Below are positions 7,769-8,869 of a DNA stretch of 8,869 bases, in pieces (position 1 is the stretch's first letter; each line of letters starts with the position of its first letter). The notes beneath the pieces are model-generated. The model was not told where the DNA came from. It saw nothing but the letters and a program-made list of their open reading frames with translations, and made no database searches. The DNA is taken from positions 1-8,869 of the forward strand of contig JBDHZU010000081.1 of the NCBI GenBank assembly GCA_039812085.1. Direction: 5' to 3'. Source of the DNA: JBDHZU01 sp039812085. GTDB taxonomy: Bacteria; Actinomycetota; Actinomycetes; S36-B12; UBA10799. The position numbers and the translations under genes were made by a program.

Positions 7769-7783
7769 TTTGGTCAGCTACGG

Positions 7784-8416
7784 CTAAACCGAGTCAGCTT
7801 TTGACTTCCGACGCACAAGCACAACGGCCGCGATAATGAACAACGCGAACAAGCCGACGGCGATTGCGGTCCAGAGGGTCTTGAGTCCGTGATTGCTGGG
7901 CTGGGTCACTGCATTCGAATCAGAACTGGCTGCCGGGTAGCCGTTAATCGTGTTGATGAAGCCCGCATCGGATGCCCCGACAGTCGCGGCCGTATTCAGC
8001 GCTGTCGAGGCTGTGGCTGGCTCGGCAACCGTCACGCAATTGACCGAGTTGGCAGGAGGAGTTGCACCGGAGACGGCAGTTCCGTAGTCGATCACAACAG
8101 CCACTCGGACTTGACCGCTTGGAGCTGCCGCAGCATTCGGGCACAGGCTCGCGTAGGCAACCGGCTGGGTGGGGGCATCTGCAGCCGTGAGTTGCTCACC
8201 GGCACTGACGTACTTCGCCGCAACAACGCCTTGGTCGGCCAGCTTGATGTCATTCATCCCCACTTGGGAGGGCGACCATTTGTCATTGCTCGCTGTCCAG
8301 AGCGACCAGTAGTTGTAAGTAGCAGCCTGCGCCGGTAGTGCGGCAATCAACATCAACATTGCGCCTGCGGCTAAAGCCCACGCCGTGATGCGATTGGCAG
8401 ATTGGTATTTCTTCAT
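7784..8416 (-). CDS. SCO2322-like secreted membrane-anchored protein under cobalamin control
   Basis: The protein has 210 residues. I chose the ATG at 8416 because GGAG lies six bases upstream and a clean signal peptide follows; an in-frame TTG at 8443 would add nine residues without a ribosome site. Residues 1-31 are the signal peptide (MKKYQ start, hydrophobic core, cut after AQA). The exported domain starts with YNYWSLW (34-40). It continues with ASLCPNA (89-95) and RVAVVIDYGTA (104-114) around Cys92 and Cys127, then INGYP (157-161). A membrane helix spans 180-201, followed by the basic tail RRKSKADSV. From memory these blocks match the actinobacterial SCO2322 family, usually found next to squalene-cyclase-like proteins and ECF transporter genes that are also under B12 control. 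Here the gene is followed by a hairpin and a tRNA, so it appears monocistronic. A role in surface binding or handling of cobalamin is inferred from the riboswitch and family context. Confidence 0.88.
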   Translation of the reverse strand: MKKYQSANRITAWALAAGAMLMLIAALPAQAATYNYWSLWTASNDKWSPSQVGMNDIKLADQGVVAAKYVSAGEQLTAADAPTQPVAYASLCPNAAAAPSGQVRVAVVIDYGTAVSGATPPANSVNCVTVAEPATASTALNTAATVGASDAGFINTINGYPAASSDSNAVTQPSNHGLKTLWTAIAVGLFALFIIAAVVLVRRKSKADSV

Positions 8417-8420
8417 TGAG

Positions 8421-8440
8421 TTCTCCACTAGTAGGGAGAA
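8421..8440 (-). promoter_or_regulatory. Hairpin that hides the ribosome site of the SCO2322-like gene
   Basis: TTCTCC and GGAGAA form a perfect 6-bp stem with an 8-base loop. The 3' arm contains the Shine-Dalgarno GGAG used by the ATG at 8416. There is no T-run, so it is not a terminator. This fits the translational expression platform of a cobalamin riboswitch: when formed, ribosome access would be blocked. Confidence 0.65.
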
Positions 8441-8449
8441 CAACGGAGC

Positions 8450-8612
8450 CGTAGCACCACTGGTGCTACTGGTGCGCCGCAGTCCTCGACGGCCTTGCCA
8501 GTTACAGCCACCAGGTGCTCCGACTTACCAATCGTTAGTTGGCTCACGGTTGCGGGTCAGCGCCGGAATTTCACCGGCTTCCCCTAGTGACAACGTGGAA
8601 TGAAGGTACTGG
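8450..8612 (-). promoter_or_regulatory. Cobalamin (adenosylcobalamin-type) riboswitch
   Basis: The minus-strand RNA carries the conserved core of this riboswitch almost letter for letter. GGGAA at 8580-8584 is followed by the hairpin GCCGG-TGAAATT-CCGGC (8562-8578), then GCTGACCCGCAACCGTGA (8545-8562). The B12 box AAGTCGGAGCACCTGG is at 8511-8526. A closing P1 stem can form between CCAGT (8608-8612) and ACTGG (8498-8502). TGCGG at 8477-8481 is complementary to CCGCA in the core (8551-8555) and may form the L5-L13 kissing contact. It lies directly upstream of the SCO2322-like gene in the same orientation. Ligand binding should lower its expression, as in known members. The exact 5' and 3' limits are approximate. 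Confidence 0.95.
8451..8469 (-). promoter_or_regulatory. Stem-loop between the riboswitch aptamer and the ribosome site
   Basis: GTAGCACC-AGT-GGTGCTAC is a perfect 8-bp inverted repeat with a 3-base loop. It lies between the aptamer and the ribosome-site hairpin. A second copy of GCACCAGT directly upstream (8468-8475) can compete for the same GGTGC strand, so this may be part of the switching region. Confidence 0.55.
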
Positions 8613-8691
8613 TTTTCTGAGCCGATTCGCACGCTGAGAGCCTGCGTGAACTAGGCTGTGCGAGTTCGTCATCGGAGTACGTATGACGTCC

Positions 8692-8762
8692 GCGGGTGTA
8701 GCTCAATGGTAGAGCCCCAGCCTTCCAAGCTGGCCATGCCGGTTCGATCCCGGTCACCCGCT
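8692..8762 (+). tRNA. tRNA-Gly (anticodon TCC)
   Basis: The 71-base sequence folds fully. Acceptor stem GCGGGTG/CACCCGC is followed by D arm GCTC-AATGGTA-GAGC, anticodon stem CCAGC/GCTGG with loop CTTCCAA and anticodon TCC, a 4-base variable loop, and T arm GCCGG-TTCGATC-CCGGT. The discriminator is T. CCA is not encoded. It is transcribed away from the riboswitch gene; I see no confident promoter in the short divergent gap. Confidence 0.97.
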
Positions 8763-8769
8763 CACGACG

Positions 8770-8798
8770 AAGGCCCTCGCATGCTTGCGGGGGCCTTT
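8770..8798 (+). terminator. Intrinsic terminator of tRNA-Gly
   Basis: Arms 8770-8781 (AAGGCCCTCGCA) and 8786-8797 (TGCGGGGGCCTT) pair over 12 bp with one G.U pair and a TGCT loop, followed by a short T-run. It starts eight bases after the tRNA. G+C-rich stems with a short T-run are usual in actinobacteria. Confidence 0.85.
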
Positions 8799-8813
8799 GG
8801 CGTGAATGCCAGT

Positions 8814-8869
8814 GTGACGCCCGGGATCGGGAGGAGGCACCAACAGGTGCCGACGGCCCCGGTCACCCG
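8814..8869. other. Unresolved structured stretch at the window edge
   Basis: A perfect hairpin GGCACC-AACA-GGTGCC (8836-8851) sits inside further matching segments: CCGGG (8820-8824) with CCCGG (8858-8862), and GTGAC (8814-8818) with GTCAC (8862-8866). Together they suggest a long interrupted stem, although the two outer pairings share a base at 8862. The last 12 bases (8858-8869) also repeat the tRNA-Gly 3' end. A plus-strand reading frame from GTG at 8814 stays open to the edge, but has no ribosome site. It could be a structured leader, a tRNA-derived repeat or the start of a gene; the window ends too soon to say. Confidence 0.35.

Noticed and set aside
8417..8443. Upstream TTG start for the SCO2322-like protein
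   Set aside because: It would place the ribosome-site hairpin inside the coding region and add nine residues before a normal signal peptide. The ATG at 8416 has a well-spaced GGAG.
8802..8869. Possible start of a plus-strand gene (GTG at 8802 or 8814)
   Set aside because: There is no ribosome site, the peptide is too short to recognise, and the first candidate start is only four bases after the tRNA terminator.

Overview
This window comes from the chromosome of an actinobacterium with moderate G+C (by eye in the upper 50s per cent; not computed). Three things point there: the gene order tig-clpP1-clpP2-clpX with two clpP paralogues, a trigger factor with a long acidic tail, and an exported protein of the SCO2322 type behind a cobalamin riboswitch. 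I cannot name the genus. Non-ATG starts are common here: TTG for tig and GTG for clpP1, clpX and the large membrane protein. I see no insertion sequence, CRISPR array, phage gene or plasmid function.

Layout. All protein genes lie on the minus strand, so transcription runs from right to left. From the right edge: an unresolved structured stretch (8814-8869), then tRNA-Gly(TCC) on the plus strand with its own terminator (8692-8797). Next comes a divergent cobalamin riboswitch (about 8450-8612) with a ribosome-site hairpin, controlling a 210-residue secreted, membrane-anchored SCO2322-like protein (7784-8416). A strong hairpin (7728-7768) separates it from tRNA-Pro(TGG) (7592-7664). The proteostasis block follows: tig (6111-7532), clpP1 and clpP2 (5364-5981 and 4726-5367, overlapping by 4 bases) and clpX (3307-4584). 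A 123-base gap holding a nested inverted repeat leads to a 1041-residue protein (58-3183) with two PKD domains, a Ser/Gly/Tyr-rich linker, an Ig-like domain and about 12 membrane segments.

How the genes work together. Trigger factor meets nascent chains at the ribosome. ClpX unfolds tagged or damaged proteins and feeds them to the ClpP1P2 peptidase. This is a conserved housekeeping set and all its catalytic residues are present. The SCO2322-like gene is probably repressed when cobalamin is plentiful, so it likely helps capture or handle the vitamin at the cell surface. No ECF transporter gene lies beside it on its downstream side. The PKD/polytopic membrane protein is the least understood gene here.

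There is no gene-free stretch above 300 bases. The longest gap (8417-8691) is mostly riboswitch; the 141-base gap 4585-4725 and the 129-base gap 5982-6110 hold no gene I can support.
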